NCBI GenBank assembly: GCA_023266355.1
Contig: JAHFQM010000007.1
Location: 1-64,000 of the forward strand
Direction of reading: 5' to 3'
Length of the DNA stretch: 64,000 nucleotides
Source: Aquabacterium sp.
Lineage (GTDB): Bacteria; Pseudomonadota; Gammaproteobacteria; Burkholderiales; Burkholderiaceae_C
Below the pieces are notes generated by a model, which searched no databases, had not been told where the DNA came from, and saw only the letters and a program-made list of their open reading frames with translations. Positions 51,970-61,752 of this stretch are shown in pieces; within the stretch, counting starts at the first letter, position 1, and each line of letters starts with the position of its first letter. The position numbers were made by a program, and so were the translations under genes.

Positions 51970-54900
51970 ATGAGCGCCGCGTCCCCCGGAGCCAAGGCCC
52001 GCACCGCCGACACCGAACGTCCCGCCATCGGCCTGCGCCAGACCTGGCGCAAGCTGTGGCAGACCGCCGCCGTCTGGACCCTCGCGGTCGCGGGTGCCAC
52101 CGTCTGGTGGACCCAGCATGAGCTGGAGCAGCACCGCCAGGACACGCTGCAATCGTCAGGCCGCCGCCTCGACAACCTGCAAGGTGCGATCGAACTGAGC
52201 TTCCAGCAACTCGGCGCCCTGCCCGGGGCCTTGGGCCGACAGGCCAATGTGGTCGCTTTCCTGCAGTCACACCGGCTGGACACCACGGTCGTCCTGGACG
52301 ATGCCCAGCGCCAGCGCCTGCGCGAGCAAGCGGTGCAGGACCCCGCATGGCGGCGGCTCAACCAGCAGTTGCAGGAGGAGGTCCAGGAACTGCGCGTCGG
52401 CCGCATCCTGTTGAACGCGGCCAATGGCACGGTGCTGGCCGACAGCGCGTTCGACCAGCCCCACAGCGCCATCGGCATCAACAACCGCGGTCGCCGCTAC
52501 CACGTGCAGGCCCTGGAGCACCCCAGCGGCAAGGGCTCGCAGTACGCCGTCAGCCAAACGCTGAAAAACCCCGGCTTCTATTTTTCGTCCCGTGTGGGCA
52601 GCAGTGACATGCCGCAGGGCGTGGTGGTGGTCGCGCAAGACGCCACGGCCCTCGACCGCCTGTTCGACGACCCGATCCGCCGCGTCTTCCTGACCGATGA
52701 GCAAGGCGTCGTGCTGGCCGGCAACCATGCAGGCGATGTGCTCAAGCGCAGTCCGCTCATGGGCGTGATGGCCAGCGACCGCGATGACGACCTGCGCCTC
52801 TACCAGCAGCAGCCCGCTGCGCTGCCCTGGGCCATGGACAGCACCCGCGTGGGTGGCCGTGCCATGCCACTGGTGAGCATCGACGGGCAACGGCACATGG
52901 CCATGTCACGCCCTTTGCCCAACAGCAAGCTCACCGCCTGGGTGCTGGTGCCCCTGCGAGGCGAAGCCCCGCTGATGGCGCGTTGTGGCGCCATGGGCCT
53001 GGTGGTCTTGGTGTGTGGCTACTGGGCGATGGCCATGCGCGCACAACGCCTGCGGCGCTTGGCCGAACTGCAACAGTCGGAACAAACCTTGGCCGACATG
53101 GCCCACGCCCTGCCACTGACGGTGTTCCGCTGGCACCAGCCCGCCGAAGGCGCCGGGCGCTTCACGTTCATCGGCGATGGTGTCCAGCAACTGCTGGGCA
53201 TCAGTGTCACGGCCCTGCAGGCGCAGCCCGAACTGGCTTGGCAGCTCATGGGCGCCACGCATGCCGGCCCCCCCGAGCGGGCCGTGGAGTTCAGCCTGCA
53301 ACGCGACGGGCTGCCCGTCTGGGTGCGCTGCGAAAGCCGCTGCACCCGCCAGGCCAATGGCAGCCACACCTGGAACGGCTACTGGGCCGACATCACCGCC
53401 CGCAAGGAAGTGGAAGCCCGCACCAACGCTGTCTTCCGGCACACGCCTTCGTCCTTCATCTTCTACAACCCCGAAGAAGGCATCACGCGCTGCAACCCCA
53501 GCGCGGTGGCCCTCTTCCGCGGTGACAGCGAGCAGTCGCTGCTGGGCCTCATGCCTTCGCGGCCACCCTTGTCACCGCCCGGCGCCATCCCCGCCGAAGT
53601 CGAGTTGGCGCTCGACCGCATCCGCGAGACGGGCCAGGCCGAAACGCTGGAGTGGCGCCACACCCGCCTGAATGGCGAGCCCTTCGACGCCGAGGTCGTG
53701 CTCATCCCCTTCGTGCACAACGGCCGCCAGCAGTTCTGCGGCATCGTGCAGGACATCACCGCGCGCAAGCACACCGAACACGCCCTGCGCTCGGCCCAGC
53801 AAGCCGCCGAAGCCGCCACCCTGGCCAAAACGCATTTCCTGGCCAACATGAGCCACGAAATCCGCACGCCCATGAACGCCATCATGGGCATGAGCCACCT
53901 GGCCCTGCTCGACGAATTGCCGCCCAAGGCACGCAACTACATCGAGAAGGTGCACCGCGCCGCGGCCAACCTGCTGCAGATCCTCAACGACGTGCTCGAT
54001 GTCTCCAAAATCGAGTCAGGCAAGCTGGAGATGGAGCGCACCGACTTCCAGCTCGAAACCGTCATCAGCCACATGGCCGACGTGCTGGGCGTGCGCGCCG
54101 AGGAAAAGGGCATGGAGCTGCTCTTCACCGCACCGCCCGACATCCCCACCGCCCTGATCGGCGACCCCACCCGCCTGGGCCAGATCCTCATCAACCTGGG
54201 CACCAACGCCATCAAGTTCACCGAGCGCGGCGAGGTGCTGATCGGCTGCGAGGTGCAGTCCCGCGATGCCGCCAACGTGGTGCTGCACTTCTGGGTGCGC
54301 GACAGCGGCATCGGCATGTCGCAGGAACAGCTCGACCGGCTCTTCTTGCCCTTCACCCAGGGCGACAACTCCACCACCCGCCAGTACGGCGGCACTGGCC
54401 TGGGCCTGGCGATTTCGCGCCAGCTGGTCGAGATGATGGGCGGCGAGATCTGGGTGGACAGCGAGGTCGGCAAGGGCTCGACCTTCCATTTCACCGCGTG
54501 CTTCGGCGTGCAAAACCAACCGGCCAACCGCCGCGCGCTGCTCGCCAGCGAGATGCAGGGCAAGCGCCTGCTGCTGGTCGATGACAACGCCGCCGCCCGC
54601 GAGGTGCTGGGCGACATGACCCGCCGCATGGGCCTGGACGTCGAAGTCACCGACAGCGGCGAGCACGCCCTCAACCGCATGCGCGAGGCCATGGCCGAGG
54701 GCAAGCCCCACCACATCTTGCTGTCCGACTGGAAAATGCCCGGCATGGACGGCATCACCTTCGCGCGCCACGCCCTGTCCGTGCCGCCCGGGCAGCGCCC
54801 CTGCGTGCTGCTGGTGACGGCCTTCGCCCGCGAAGAAGCCATGAAAGCCGCCGAAGGCGTGGGCCTGGCCGGTGTGCTCAACAAGCCCGTCACGCCCAGC

Positions 54901-56028
54901 ACCCTGCTCGACACCTTCAGCCGCGTGCTGGGACAGAGCGTCCCGGCCGATGCCACCGAACCCAAGACGCAGGCCATGCTCAAGCAGGCGCAGCGCCAAC
55001 TGGCCGGTGCCCGCGTGCTGCTGGTGGAAGACCAGCCCCTGAACCAGGAGCTCGCCTGCGACCTGCTGGAGCGCGCCGGCCTGTCGGTCGTCACCGCGTC
55101 CAATGGCCAGGAATGCCTGGACAAGCTCGCCAAGGAAGGCCCCTTCGACGGCGTGCTGATGGACTGCCAGATGCCCGTGATGGACGGCTACACCGCCACC
55201 GAGCGCATCCGCGCCCACGCCGACTGGAAAGAGCTGCCCGTCATCGCCATGACCGCCAGCGCCATGGCGGCCGACCGCGAGCGGGTGCTCCAGTGCGGCA
55301 TGAACGACCACATCACCAAGCCCCTGGACCTGGACCGCATGTTCGGCATCATGGCGCGCTGGATCACGCCATCACGCCCCCTGCCCTCCGAAGGCACGGG
55401 CGTGGCGAGCCCCAGCGCCTCGCTGCAACTGGCCAGCCTGGACACCACCGACGGCCTCAACCGCTGCATGGGCAACCTCGACCTCTACCGCCGCCTGCTC
55501 AAGGGCTTTGCGCGCACCCAGCGCGACTTCGCCCAGCAAATGAGCGCGGCGATGCCCACGGTGGGCCAGACCGACGACGCCATCGCCCTGGTGCACACGC
55601 TCAAGGGCCTGGCAGGCAACATCGGCGCGCGCACGCTGCTGGAACGCACGACGGTGCTGGAAGCCGAACTGCGCAGCCCCCCCGCCAAGGACAAGGACGG
55701 CCACCTGCCTCATGACACGGTGAAAACCGCCCTCGACGCCACGCTGGCCGCCCTGGACGCCGTGCTCGCCGACATCGACCGCATGGGCCGCCCCAGCAGC
55801 GAACCCGTGTGGGGCAACGGCCCTGACCAGGAGGTGCTGCAAGGCCACTGGACCCACCTGGGCCGCCTGGTGGGCGACCAGGACGCCCAGGCGCGCGAAC
55901 TGCTGCAGGAGTTGCTGGGCACCTGGCCCAGCCTGCGCCAGCACCCGCAGGTCACCGCGCTCAAGCAGGCCCTGGACCGCTACGACTTCGACAACGCCCG
56001 CGACGTGCTGGCGCAGGTGCAGGGCTGA
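51970..56028 (+). CDS. Large membrane hybrid kinase: sensor-PAS-PAS-kinase-REC-REC-Hpt
   Basis: A 1,352-residue protein. TM1 at about 35-55, an extracytoplasmic Cache-like domain (RILLNAANGTVLADSAFD, GSQYAVSQTLKNPGFYFSS) and TM2 near 345 precede two PAS/PAC regions. Then HisKA (FLANMSHEIRTPMNAIMGM), HATPase (DSGIGMSQ, GTGLGLAI), two receivers (LLLVDDNAAAREVL with Asp in LLSDWKMPGMDG; VLLVEDQPLNQEL with Asp in LMDCQMPVMDG) and Hpt (LVHTLKGLAGNIGA). This is a full internal phosphorelay of BarA/EvgS type. ATG 51970 was chosen; the frame is open to 51871. It converges on an HD-GYP regulator gene. Confidence 0.93.
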   Translation: MSAASPGAKARTADTERPAIGLRQTWRKLWQTAAVWTLAVAGATVWWTQHELEQHRQDTLQSSGRRLDNLQGAIELSFQQLGALPGALGRQANVVAFLQSHRLDTTVVLDDAQRQRLREQAVQDPAWRRLNQQLQEEVQELRVGRILLNAANGTVLADSAFDQPHSAIGINNRGRRYHVQALEHPSGKGSQYAVSQTLKNPGFYFSSRVGSSDMPQGVVVVAQDATALDRLFDDPIRRVFLTDEQGVVLAGNHAGDVLKRSPLMGVMASDRDDDLRLYQQQPAALPWAMDSTRVGGRAMPLVSIDGQRHMAMSRPLPNSKLTAWVLVPLRGEAPLMARCGAMGLVVLVCGYWAMAMRAQRLRRLAELQQSEQTLADMAHALPLTVFRWHQPAEGAGRFTFIGDGVQQLLGISVTALQAQPELAWQLMGATHAGPPERAVEFSLQRDGLPVWVRCESRCTRQANGSHTWNGYWADITARKEVEARTNAVFRHTPSSFIFYNPEEGITRCNPSAVALFRGDSEQSLLGLMPSRPPLSPPGAIPAEVELALDRIRETGQAETLEWRHTRLNGEPFDAEVVLIPFVHNGRQQFCGIVQDITARKHTEHALRSAQQAAEAATLAKTHFLANMSHEIRTPMNAIMGMSHLALLDELPPKARNYIEKVHRAAANLLQILNDVLDVSKIESGKLEMERTDFQLETVISHMADVLGVRAEEKGMELLFTAPPDIPTALIGDPTRLGQILINLGTNAIKFTERGEVLIGCEVQSRDAANVVLHFWVRDSGIGMSQEQLDRLFLPFTQGDNSTTRQYGGTGLGLAISRQLVEMMGGEIWVDSEVGKGSTFHFTACFGVQNQPANRRALLASEMQGKRLLLVDDNAAAREVLGDMTRRMGLDVEVTDSGEHALNRMREAMAEGKPHHILLSDWKMPGMDGITFARHALSVPPGQRPCVLLVTAFAREEAMKAAEGVGLAGVLNKPVTPSTLLDTFSRVLGQSVPADATEPKTQAMLKQAQRQLAGARVLLVEDQPLNQELACDLLERAGLSVVTASNGQECLDKLAKEGPFDGVLMDCQMPVMDGYTATERIRAHADWKELPVIAMTASAMAADRERVLQCGMNDHITKPLDLDRMFGIMARWITPSRPLPSEGTGVASPSASLQLASLDTTDGLNRCMGNLDLYRRLLKGFARTQRDFAQQMSAAMPTVGQTDDAIALVHTLKGLAGNIGARTLLERTTVLEAELRSPPAKDKDGHLPHDTVKTALDATLAALDAVLADIDRMGRPSSEPVWGNGPDQEVLQGHWTHLGRLVGDQDAQARELLQELLGTWPSLRQHPQVTALKQALDRYDFDNARDVLAQVQG

Positions 56029-56035
56029 CGACCTG

Positions 56036-56056
56036 CCTGGCCGAGATCAGGCCAGG
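56036..56056. terminator. Hairpin between convergent kinase and HD-GYP genes
   Basis: A 7-bp stem (CCTGGCC / GGCCAGG) with a 7-nt loop overlaps the stop of the leftward gene. There is no U-run on either side, so termination is weak or Rho-assisted. Confidence 0.4.
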
Positions 56057-57111
56057 GTGTCAGGCACCGAGCCGCGCTCGTCGGCGTAGAGGTCCATGAT
56101 GCGCAGGATCTCGAACTGCGCCAGGAAGAAGCAGTCCAGCAACTCGGGGTCGAAGGCCTTGCCGCGCTCCTCGGCCATGATGGCCAGCGACTGCGCGGCG
56201 CTCATCGGCGCCTTGTACGGGCGCCGGTTCATCAGCGCGTCGAACACATCGGCAATCGCCACGATGCGCCCGAACACCGGGATCTGCTCGCCCTTCAAGC
56301 CCTGCGGATAGCCCTGGCCATCCCAGCGCTCGTGGTGGGTCAGCGCGATGGTGCGCGCCGCCGACAGCAACTCGTTGTCGTGCTTGCCGATGATGTCGGC
56401 GCCGATCTGCGGGTGCAGGCGGATCTGGGCGCGCTCCTCTTCGGTCAGCGGGCCCGGCTTGAGCAGGATGGTGTCGGGCACGCCGATCTTGCCCACATCG
56501 TGCAGCGCGGCCGTCTGGAACAGCAGCTGCACGGCCTCGGGGCCCATGCCGGCCTGCTGCGCGATCAGGCGCGAGATGTGGCTCATCCGGACCACGTGGT
56601 TGCCGGTCTCGTTGTCCTTGAACTCGGCGGCACGGCCCAGGCGGCGGATGATCTGCTGGCGCGTGGCCACCAGCTCCGACGTGCGCTGCGCCACCATGCG
56701 CTCCAGCTCGCGGGCCTGGTCGTACAGCGCCAGGTGCGTGCGCACGCGGGCCTGCACCAGCGGCGGGCTGATCGGCTTGGTGATGTAGTCCACCGCGCCC
56801 AGGCTCAGGCCCAGAGACTCGTCCTCGATCGTGGTCATGGCCGTCACGAAGATGATGGGGATGCGGCGGCGGTCCGGGTTGGCCTTGATGCGGCGGCACA
56901 CCTCGTGGCCGCTGAGGTCCGGCATCATGATGTCGAGCAGGATGAGCTCGGGCGGCTCGTCGGAGTAGACGATCTTGAGCGCCTTGTCGCCCGAAGTGGC
57001 CACCTTGACGCGGTACTCCTGGCCCAGGATGCGCGACAGCAACTCGATGTTCTGCGGTGAATCGTCGGCCACCAGCACGGTCGGCCGGCGCATGCCCAGC
57101 ATGGAAGACAT
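56047..57111 (-). CDS. Response regulator with HD-GYP cyclic-di-GMP phosphodiesterase output
   Basis: This 354-residue protein has an N-terminal receiver (TVLVADDSPQNIELL, Asp in LILLDIMMPDLSGHEV, Lys in YITKPI). A short coiled coil and a complete HD-GYP domain follow (AALHDVGKIGVPD, HHERWDGQGYPQGLKGEQIP, ADVFDALMNRRPYK). It should hydrolyse cyclic di-GMP when phosphorylated. Two further in-frame ATGs lie within the first seven codons. It converges on the hybrid kinase at 51970-56028, a plausible partner. Confidence 0.95.
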   Translation of the reverse strand: MSSMLGMRRPTVLVADDSPQNIELLSRILGQEYRVKVATSGDKALKIVYSDEPPELILLDIMMPDLSGHEVCRRIKANPDRRRIPIIFVTAMTTIEDESLGLSLGAVDYITKPISPPLVQARVRTHLALYDQARELERMVAQRTSELVATRQQIIRRLGRAAEFKDNETGNHVVRMSHISRLIAQQAGMGPEAVQLLFQTAALHDVGKIGVPDTILLKPGPLTEEERAQIRLHPQIGADIIGKHDNELLSAARTIALTHHERWDGQGYPQGLKGEQIPVFGRIVAIADVFDALMNRRPYKAPMSAAQSLAIMAEERGKAFDPELLDCFFLAQFEILRIMDLYADERGSVPDTLA

Positions 57112-57203
57112 CTCTGGTTTCGCTCCGCTTGAATGGTTTTGTCTGTCCGCGGGAGGGTCGCCCCACGTCGAGGATGAGATTGTGGACCCTGGCGCCACCG
57201 GTT

Positions 57204-57692
57204 TCACGCCGAAGGCACCAGTCTTGTGAGGTTGATGCGCGTGCGCTGCACCATGACGGCGCCCGCGGCCCGCAACACCTCCAGCGCCACCGCCGGCGTG
57301 CGCGCGGCCATCTCCTCGAAACGCGGCAGGCGCAGCGCGAACACCACGCAAGGCGTCATGGCCTCGACGTGGGCCATGCGCGGCGCGTCGGCGAACAGGC
57401 CGGGCTCGCCGCAGATGGCCCCCGGGCGCAGGATGCCGACGCGCGCGCTCCCGGGCTCGCCGCCCGTGACATGCACCTGCAAGGAGCCCTGGCCAAGCAG
57501 GTACACCGTGCGGTCACGCTCGCCCTGCGTCACCAAGGCCTGGCCGGATGTCAGCTCGTGGCGCGTCAGGTACTGCGTGAACAGCCGCCATTGCGCCGCG
57601 TCCAGGCGCGGACGGAAGGCGTCTTCCGTGTTCAGCGTCTGGATGGCCTGGATGAGTTCGCCGACGTCCATCTTGAACCGGCCGGCAAACAT
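57204..57692 (-). CDS. Cyclic-nucleotide-binding (Crp/PKA-type) domain protein
   Basis: This 162-residue protein consists of a single cNMP-binding beta-roll (LTSGQALVTQGERDRTVYLLGQGSLQVHV, phosphate-cassette region GEPGLFADAPRMAHVEA) flanked by helices. There is no DNA-binding domain. The cassette retains the Glu-Pro-Gly and Arg positions, so nucleotide binding is possible. It lies 92 bases upstream of the HD-GYP gene, same strand, and may form an operon with it. Confidence 0.87.
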   Translation of the reverse strand: MFAGRFKMDVGELIQAIQTLNTEDAFRPRLDAAQWRLFTQYLTRHELTSGQALVTQGERDRTVYLLGQGSLQVHVTGGEPGSARVGILRPGAICGEPGLFADAPRMAHVEAMTPCVVFALRLPRFEEMAARTPAVALEVLRAAGAVMVQRTRINLTRLVPSA

Positions 57693-57823
57693 GCCCGCCG
57701 CAGTGACCGAGGAATGGACAATTTAATCCATCAGGCCCGCACGGCGGCAGCTTTTGTGCCTTGCCGCCAGGCGGCATGTCGCGCCCAGCCTGCACGGCGC
57801 GTGAAAAATGCACGGTTTTGGCG

Positions 57824-59275
57824 TCATTTGCCAATGCAGAAGCGCGTGAAGATCTCGCCCAGCAGGTCGTCGGCACTGAACGCCCCGGTGATGCGGCCCA
57901 GCGCGTTGTGCGCCAAGCGCAGCTCTTCGGCCAGCAGGTCGAGGGCGCCATCTCGCTGCGCGGCATGGGCCTGGGCCAGCGACAGGTGTTCGCGCGCGGC
58001 GTTCAAGGCCTGCACATGGCGCTGGCGGGCGATGAACACGCCCTCCTGCGCCGCCTGCCAGCCCGCTTGCCGCAGCAAGGTCTGGCGCAAGGCCTGCAGG
58101 CCCTCGCCCGTGCGCGCCGACAGCGTCAGCACCTCGCCCGGCGGCTGCGGCTCGGCACGCACATCGGCATCCACACCTGAAACGGCCTGTGCCGCATCGG
58201 CCTTGTTGAAGATGTGCAGCACCGTGGCGCCCTGGCCAGGCGCGGGCAGGCGCGCGGCGATGTCGGCATCGGCCTGGGCGTAGGCCGGCTCGTTCACGCG
58301 CGTGAGGTCGTGCAGGAAAAGCACCGCATCGGCCTCGGCGATCGCCTGCCAGCTGCGCGCCATGCCGATGCGCTCGACCTCGTCCGAGGCCTCGTGGTCG
58401 GCGCGCAAGCCCGCGGTGTCGATGATGTGCAGGGGCACGCCCTCGATCTGGACCGTTTCGCTGACCTTGTCGCGCGTGGTGCCCGCGATCGGCGTGACGA
58501 TGGCCAGCTCGGCCCCGGCCAGCGCATTGAGCAGCGAGCTCTTGCCCGCGTTGGGCTGGCCGGCCAGCACCACCTGCAGGCCCTCGCGCAGCAAGGCGCC
58601 CTGGCGGGCCTGGCCCAGCACGCCGTCCAGCGTGGCCTGCAAACGGTCGAGGCGGCCGCGGGCGTTGGCCTTCTCCAGGAAGTCGATTTCTTCTTCGGGG
58701 AAGTCCAGCGTGGCCTCGACCAGCATGCGCAACTGCACGATCTGCTCGCGCAGTGCGTCGATTTCCCGCGAAAACGCCCCGCCCAGCGAGCGCGTGGCCG
58801 AGCGGGCTGCGGCCTCGGTGCTGGCGTCGATCAGGTCGGCGATGGCCTCGGCCTGGGCCAGGTCGATCTTGTCGTTGAGGAAGGCCCGCTGGGTGAACTC
58901 ACCGGGCTCGGCCAGGCGCAAACCGGGCAGGCAGGCGCGTCCCGTGGCGGCATCGACCTCGGCCGCCGCCTCCAGGCAGCGCGCCAGCAGCAGCTGCATC
59001 ACCACCGGGCCGCCATGGCCCTGCAGCTCCAGCACGTCTTCGCCGGTGTAGCTGTGCGGCCCGGGGAAGTAGAGCGCCAGGCCCTGGTCGAGCGGCTCGC
59101 CACGGGCATCGCGGAAGGGGCCATAGGTGGCCATGCGCGGCACCAGCTCGCGGCCACACAGCGCCCGCGCCAGCGGCAGCAGGCCGCGGCCCGACACCCG
59201 CACGATGCCCACCGCGCCCCGCCCAGAGGCCGTGGCCACCGCCACGATGGGTGCGTCCCGATCCATGCCCGTCAT
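57824..59275 (-). CDS. mnmE: tRNA modification GTPase MnmE
   Basis: This 483-residue GTPase partners with MnmG in U34 modification. It has an N-terminal tetrahydrofolate-binding domain ([42 protein letters not shown]), a G domain with [20 protein letters not shown] and NKADA, and the C-terminal CIGK with its catalytic-zone Cys. Start 59275 has an AGGAG site ten bases upstream; 59266 is also possible. It is in its usual place near yidC, rnpA and rpmH. Confidence 0.96.
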   Translation of the reverse strand: MTGMDRDAPIVAVATASGRGAVGIVRVSGRGLLPLARALCGRELVPRMATYGPFRDARGEPLDQGLALYFPGPHSYTGEDVLELQGHGGPVVMQLLLARCLEAAAEVDAATGRACLPGLRLAEPGEFTQRAFLNDKIDLAQAEAIADLIDASTEAAARSATRSLGGAFSREIDALREQIVQLRMLVEATLDFPEEEIDFLEKANARGRLDRLQATLDGVLGQARQGALLREGLQVVLAGQPNAGKSSLLNALAGAELAIVTPIAGTTRDKVSETVQIEGVPLHIIDTAGLRADHEASDEVERIGMARSWQAIAEADAVLFLHDLTRVNEPAYAQADADIAARLPAPGQGATVLHIFNKADAAQAVSGVDADVRAEPQPPGEVLTLSARTGEGLQALRQTLLRQAGWQAAQEGVFIARQRHVQALNAAREHLSLAQAHAAQRDGALDLLAEELRLAHNALGRITGAFSADDLLGEIFTRFCIGK

Positions 59276-59446
59276 GCCCTTGTTGCTCCTGCTTGGGGCC
59301 GTCCGCCGTGGCCGCCCGTCCCGATTGTCGCCGCCCCCACACACCATTCGGCGGATGGCCCGTCACACGCACATCACTCAGGGTTTACACCATGGCATTC
59401 ATTTTGCAGTGCACAATTTGACAATGCACGCCTCTTGGACACCGCC

Positions 59447-59575
59447 ATGCTCACCTTGCTGGAAAACTTCCTGATGATCGGCCAGCCCACCACGCCGGAA
59501 TCCCCGGTGTGGGCGCTCCTGCTCACGCCGCTGCTGGTTGCCGCGGTCGTGCTGCGACGCACGCCCCGGGCCTGA
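59447..59575 (+). CDS. Possible small membrane protein (42 residues)
   Basis: The frame encodes a short polar N-terminus and one hydrophobic helix (VWALLLTPLLVAAVVL) ending in basic RRTPRA. That is the layout of single-helix small membrane proteins or of a detached sorting tail. It has no clear ribosome-binding site and no recognised family. An AT-rich stretch with TTGACA lies just upstream. It could be chance. Confidence 0.35.
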   Translation: MLTLLENFLMIGQPTTPESPVWALLLTPLLVAAVVLRRTPRA

Positions 59576-59608
59576 GCCCGCGCACCAAGCTGGATCTCAC
59601 CCATGACA

Positions 59609-59628
59609 AAGGGCCCCGCAGGGCCCTT
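59609..59628 (-). terminator. Terminator of the rpmH-rnpA-yidD-yidC operon
   Basis: An 8-bp perfect stem (AAGGGCCC / GGGCCCTT) with a CGCA loop lies 77 bases after the yidC stop. It is followed on the minus strand by TTTGTC. Confidence 0.8.
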
Positions 59629-59704
59629 CGAGGGTGCACAAGTGTGTGCATGAGGGTGCGCGCAAGGGTGCGTTCAAATGCGCCCCCTGCCTCAGCTTGT
59701 GGCT

Positions 59705-61420
59705 TCAGTTCGTCACGCCCAGCTGCTTGTTGATCATCCACTGTTGCGCGATCGACAGCACGTTGTTGGTCAACCAGTACAGCACCAGGCCGGCGGGGAA
59801 GAAGAAGAACATCACGCTGAACAGCAGCGGCATGATCCACATCATCTTGGCCTGGACCGGGTCCGGCGGCGTCGGGTTCAGCCAGGTCTGCAGCAAGCTG
59901 GACAGCGTCATCAGGGCCGGCAGCACAAAGAGCGGGTCCTTCACCGAGAGGTCGGTGATCCAGAGCATCCAGGGTGCGTTGCGGATCTCGACCGACGAGG
60001 ACAGCACCGAGTACAGCGCGATGAACACCGGGATCTGGACCAGGATGGGCAAGCAGCCACCGATGGGGTTGACCTTCTCCTCGCGGTAGATCTTCAGCAT
60101 CTCCTGCTGCATCTTCTGCGGGTCGTCTTTCAGGTTCTCGCGCATGGTCTGGATGCGCGGGTTCAAGGCCTTCATCTTGGCCATCGAGCGGTAGGCGCTG
60201 GCGTTCAGCCAATAGAAGGCTGCCTTCAGCAGCACCACCAGGGCCACGATCGCCCAGCCCCAGTTGCCGATGAGGGCGTGCAGGTGCTTGAGCAGCCAGT
60301 ACAAGGGCTTGGCCAGGATGGTCGTCCAGCCGTAGTCCTTCACCAGCTCCAGGCCCGGGGCCAGGTCGGCCAGGCGATTTTCGTCCTGCGGGCCCACGAA
60401 CAAGCGGGTTTCCAGGGACTTGCTCTGGCCTGCGGCGACTTCGCCCAGTGGCAGCAGCATGCCGGTGGCGTAGAGGTTGGTGCCGACCTTCTTGACGTAG
60501 AACTCGCGGCTGAGCTTGTCGCCCACCAGCCAGGCCGAGGCAAAGTGGTGCTGCACCATGGCCACCCAGCCGTTGTCATCGACCTTCTCGTACTCGGCCT
60601 TGCCCTCTTCGATGTGGCTGAAATCGACCTTCTGGTACTTGCCCTTGGCGTTGTAGACCGCCATGCCGGTGTAGGCCTGCGGGCCGCCCATGAAGGCGGG
60701 GCCTTGGGCTGCGGCCGGCGGGGTGCCGTCGCGTTCCAGCTGCACGTAGAGCTGCGGCTTGATGGTGGCGGCCGAGCCGTTCACCACGTCCTGCTTGACG
60801 TCGATGGCGTAGTCGCCGCGGTGGAAGGTGTAGGTCTTGACCAGCTTGACGCCGTTGACCGGCTGGGACGCCAGCGTGAACACCAGCGCCTTGGCGCCAT
60901 CGGCCAGGGTGCGCTCGGTGGTGGTCGGCGTGAACAGGGTCAGGTGGTTGGGCAGGGCGCCATCGGCCGCCGACTGCGCCACCAGGCCCGACTGGGCTTC
61001 GTAGGTGTGCGTGGCCGTGTGGTCCAGGATGACCATGTTCTGGTCGGTCACGTCCTGGTTGCGGTGCTGCAGCAGCTCCAGCTTGACGACGTTGCCACCC
61101 AGTGTGTCGATGGTGGCCTTGACCACATCGGTTTGCAGGGTGATGCGCTCGCCCTTCGCCGTTGCTGCTTCTGCAGCGTTCGGCGCACTGGCGCCCGCCA
61201 CCGGTGCCGCAACACCACCCAAGGTGGCACTGGCTTGGGGCAGGCTGTTGGCGCCAGAGGCACCAGACGCACCACCACTGGCCGCCTGGGCCACTTCGGA
61301 AGCCGCCGGGGCCGGCGCGAACAGGGAAGGCTGACCGGTGTGTCGCAGCCAGCCATCCCACAACATCAACAGCGAGACGGCGAACACCGACCACAGCAGG
61401 GTGCGACGCAGATCATTCAT
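59705..61420 (-). CDS. yidC: Membrane protein insertase YidC
   Basis: This 571-residue insertase has an N-terminal membrane anchor, a large periplasmic beta-supersandwich domain (residues about 60-350) and the conserved core of five helices (WGWAIVALVVLLKAAFYWLNASAYRSMAKMK...IGGCLPILVQIPVFIALYSVL). Its start overlaps the yidD stop by four bases. The linker after the first helix is Ala/Gly/Ser-rich and long. Confidence 0.97.
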   Translation of the reverse strand: MNDLRRTLLWSVFAVSLLMLWDGWLRHTGQPSLFAPAPAASEVAQAASGGASGASGANSLPQASATLGGVAAPVAGASAPNAAEAATAKGERITLQTDVVKATIDTLGGNVVKLELLQHRNQDVTDQNMVILDHTATHTYEAQSGLVAQSAADGALPNHLTLFTPTTTERTLADGAKALVFTLASQPVNGVKLVKTYTFHRGDYAIDVKQDVVNGSAATIKPQLYVQLERDGTPPAAAQGPAFMGGPQAYTGMAVYNAKGKYQKVDFSHIEEGKAEYEKVDDNGWVAMVQHHFASAWLVGDKLSREFYVKKVGTNLYATGMLLPLGEVAAGQSKSLETRLFVGPQDENRLADLAPGLELVKDYGWTTILAKPLYWLLKHLHALIGNWGWAIVALVVLLKAAFYWLNASAYRSMAKMKALNPRIQTMRENLKDDPQKMQQEMLKIYREEKVNPIGGCLPILVQIPVFIALYSVLSSSVEIRNAPWMLWITDLSVKDPLFVLPALMTLSSLLQTWLNPTPPDPVQAKMMWIMPLLFSVMFFFFPAGLVLYWLTNNVLSIAQQWMINKQLGVTN

Positions 61421-61752
61421 GAGCGAGGTGAATCCGACGAAGGGTTGGAAGAAGAAAAGCGGGACAAGAGCCCTGGCAGCTGTGCAGGCACAGGGTCATG
61501 CCCGCCTGCGCAGCCTGGGTGGCAGCGCAACAGGCGGTGGGCCGCCAGGTAGCTGCCGGCGCCCGGACCATGTCGCTGCAAGGCCTCCAGCGCATAGGCC
61601 GAACACGTCGGGGTGAACCGACAGGCCGAGCCCAGCCAGGGACTGAGGAAAAACCGATAGCCACGCACCCCCGCCATCAAACCAGCGTTGACACAACGCG
61701 ACAGCGCCGATGCCAGCCGGGACAGGGTGTGTGTGAGCACAGCGCGCATCAT
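61417..61752 (-). CDS. yidD: Membrane protein insertion efficiency factor YidD
   Basis: This 111-residue protein carries the family signature GYRFFLSPWLGSACRFTPTCSAYALEALQRHG, cited here by its core CRFTPTCSAYALEAL, then LLRCHPGCAGGHDPVP. An amphipathic N-terminal helix follows two Met. It overlaps rnpA upstream (ATGA) and yidC downstream (ATGA), indicating tight translational coupling. Confidence 0.94.
   Translation of the reverse strand: MMRAVLTHTLSRLASALSRCVNAGLMAGVRGYRFFLSPWLGSACRFTPTCSAYALEALQRHGPGAGSYLAAHRLLRCHPGCAGGHDPVPAQLPGLLSRFSSSNPSSDSPRS

Larger units (their letters stand above)
59276..59704. other. Intergenic region between mnmE and yidC
   Basis: This 429-base stretch has no strongly supported gene. 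It holds a possible 42-codon ORF (59447-59575), the yidC terminator hairpin (59609-59628), and a more AT-rich patch at 59370-59440 that may contain promoters (TTTACA at 59385, TTGACA at 59418). Confidence 0.5.
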
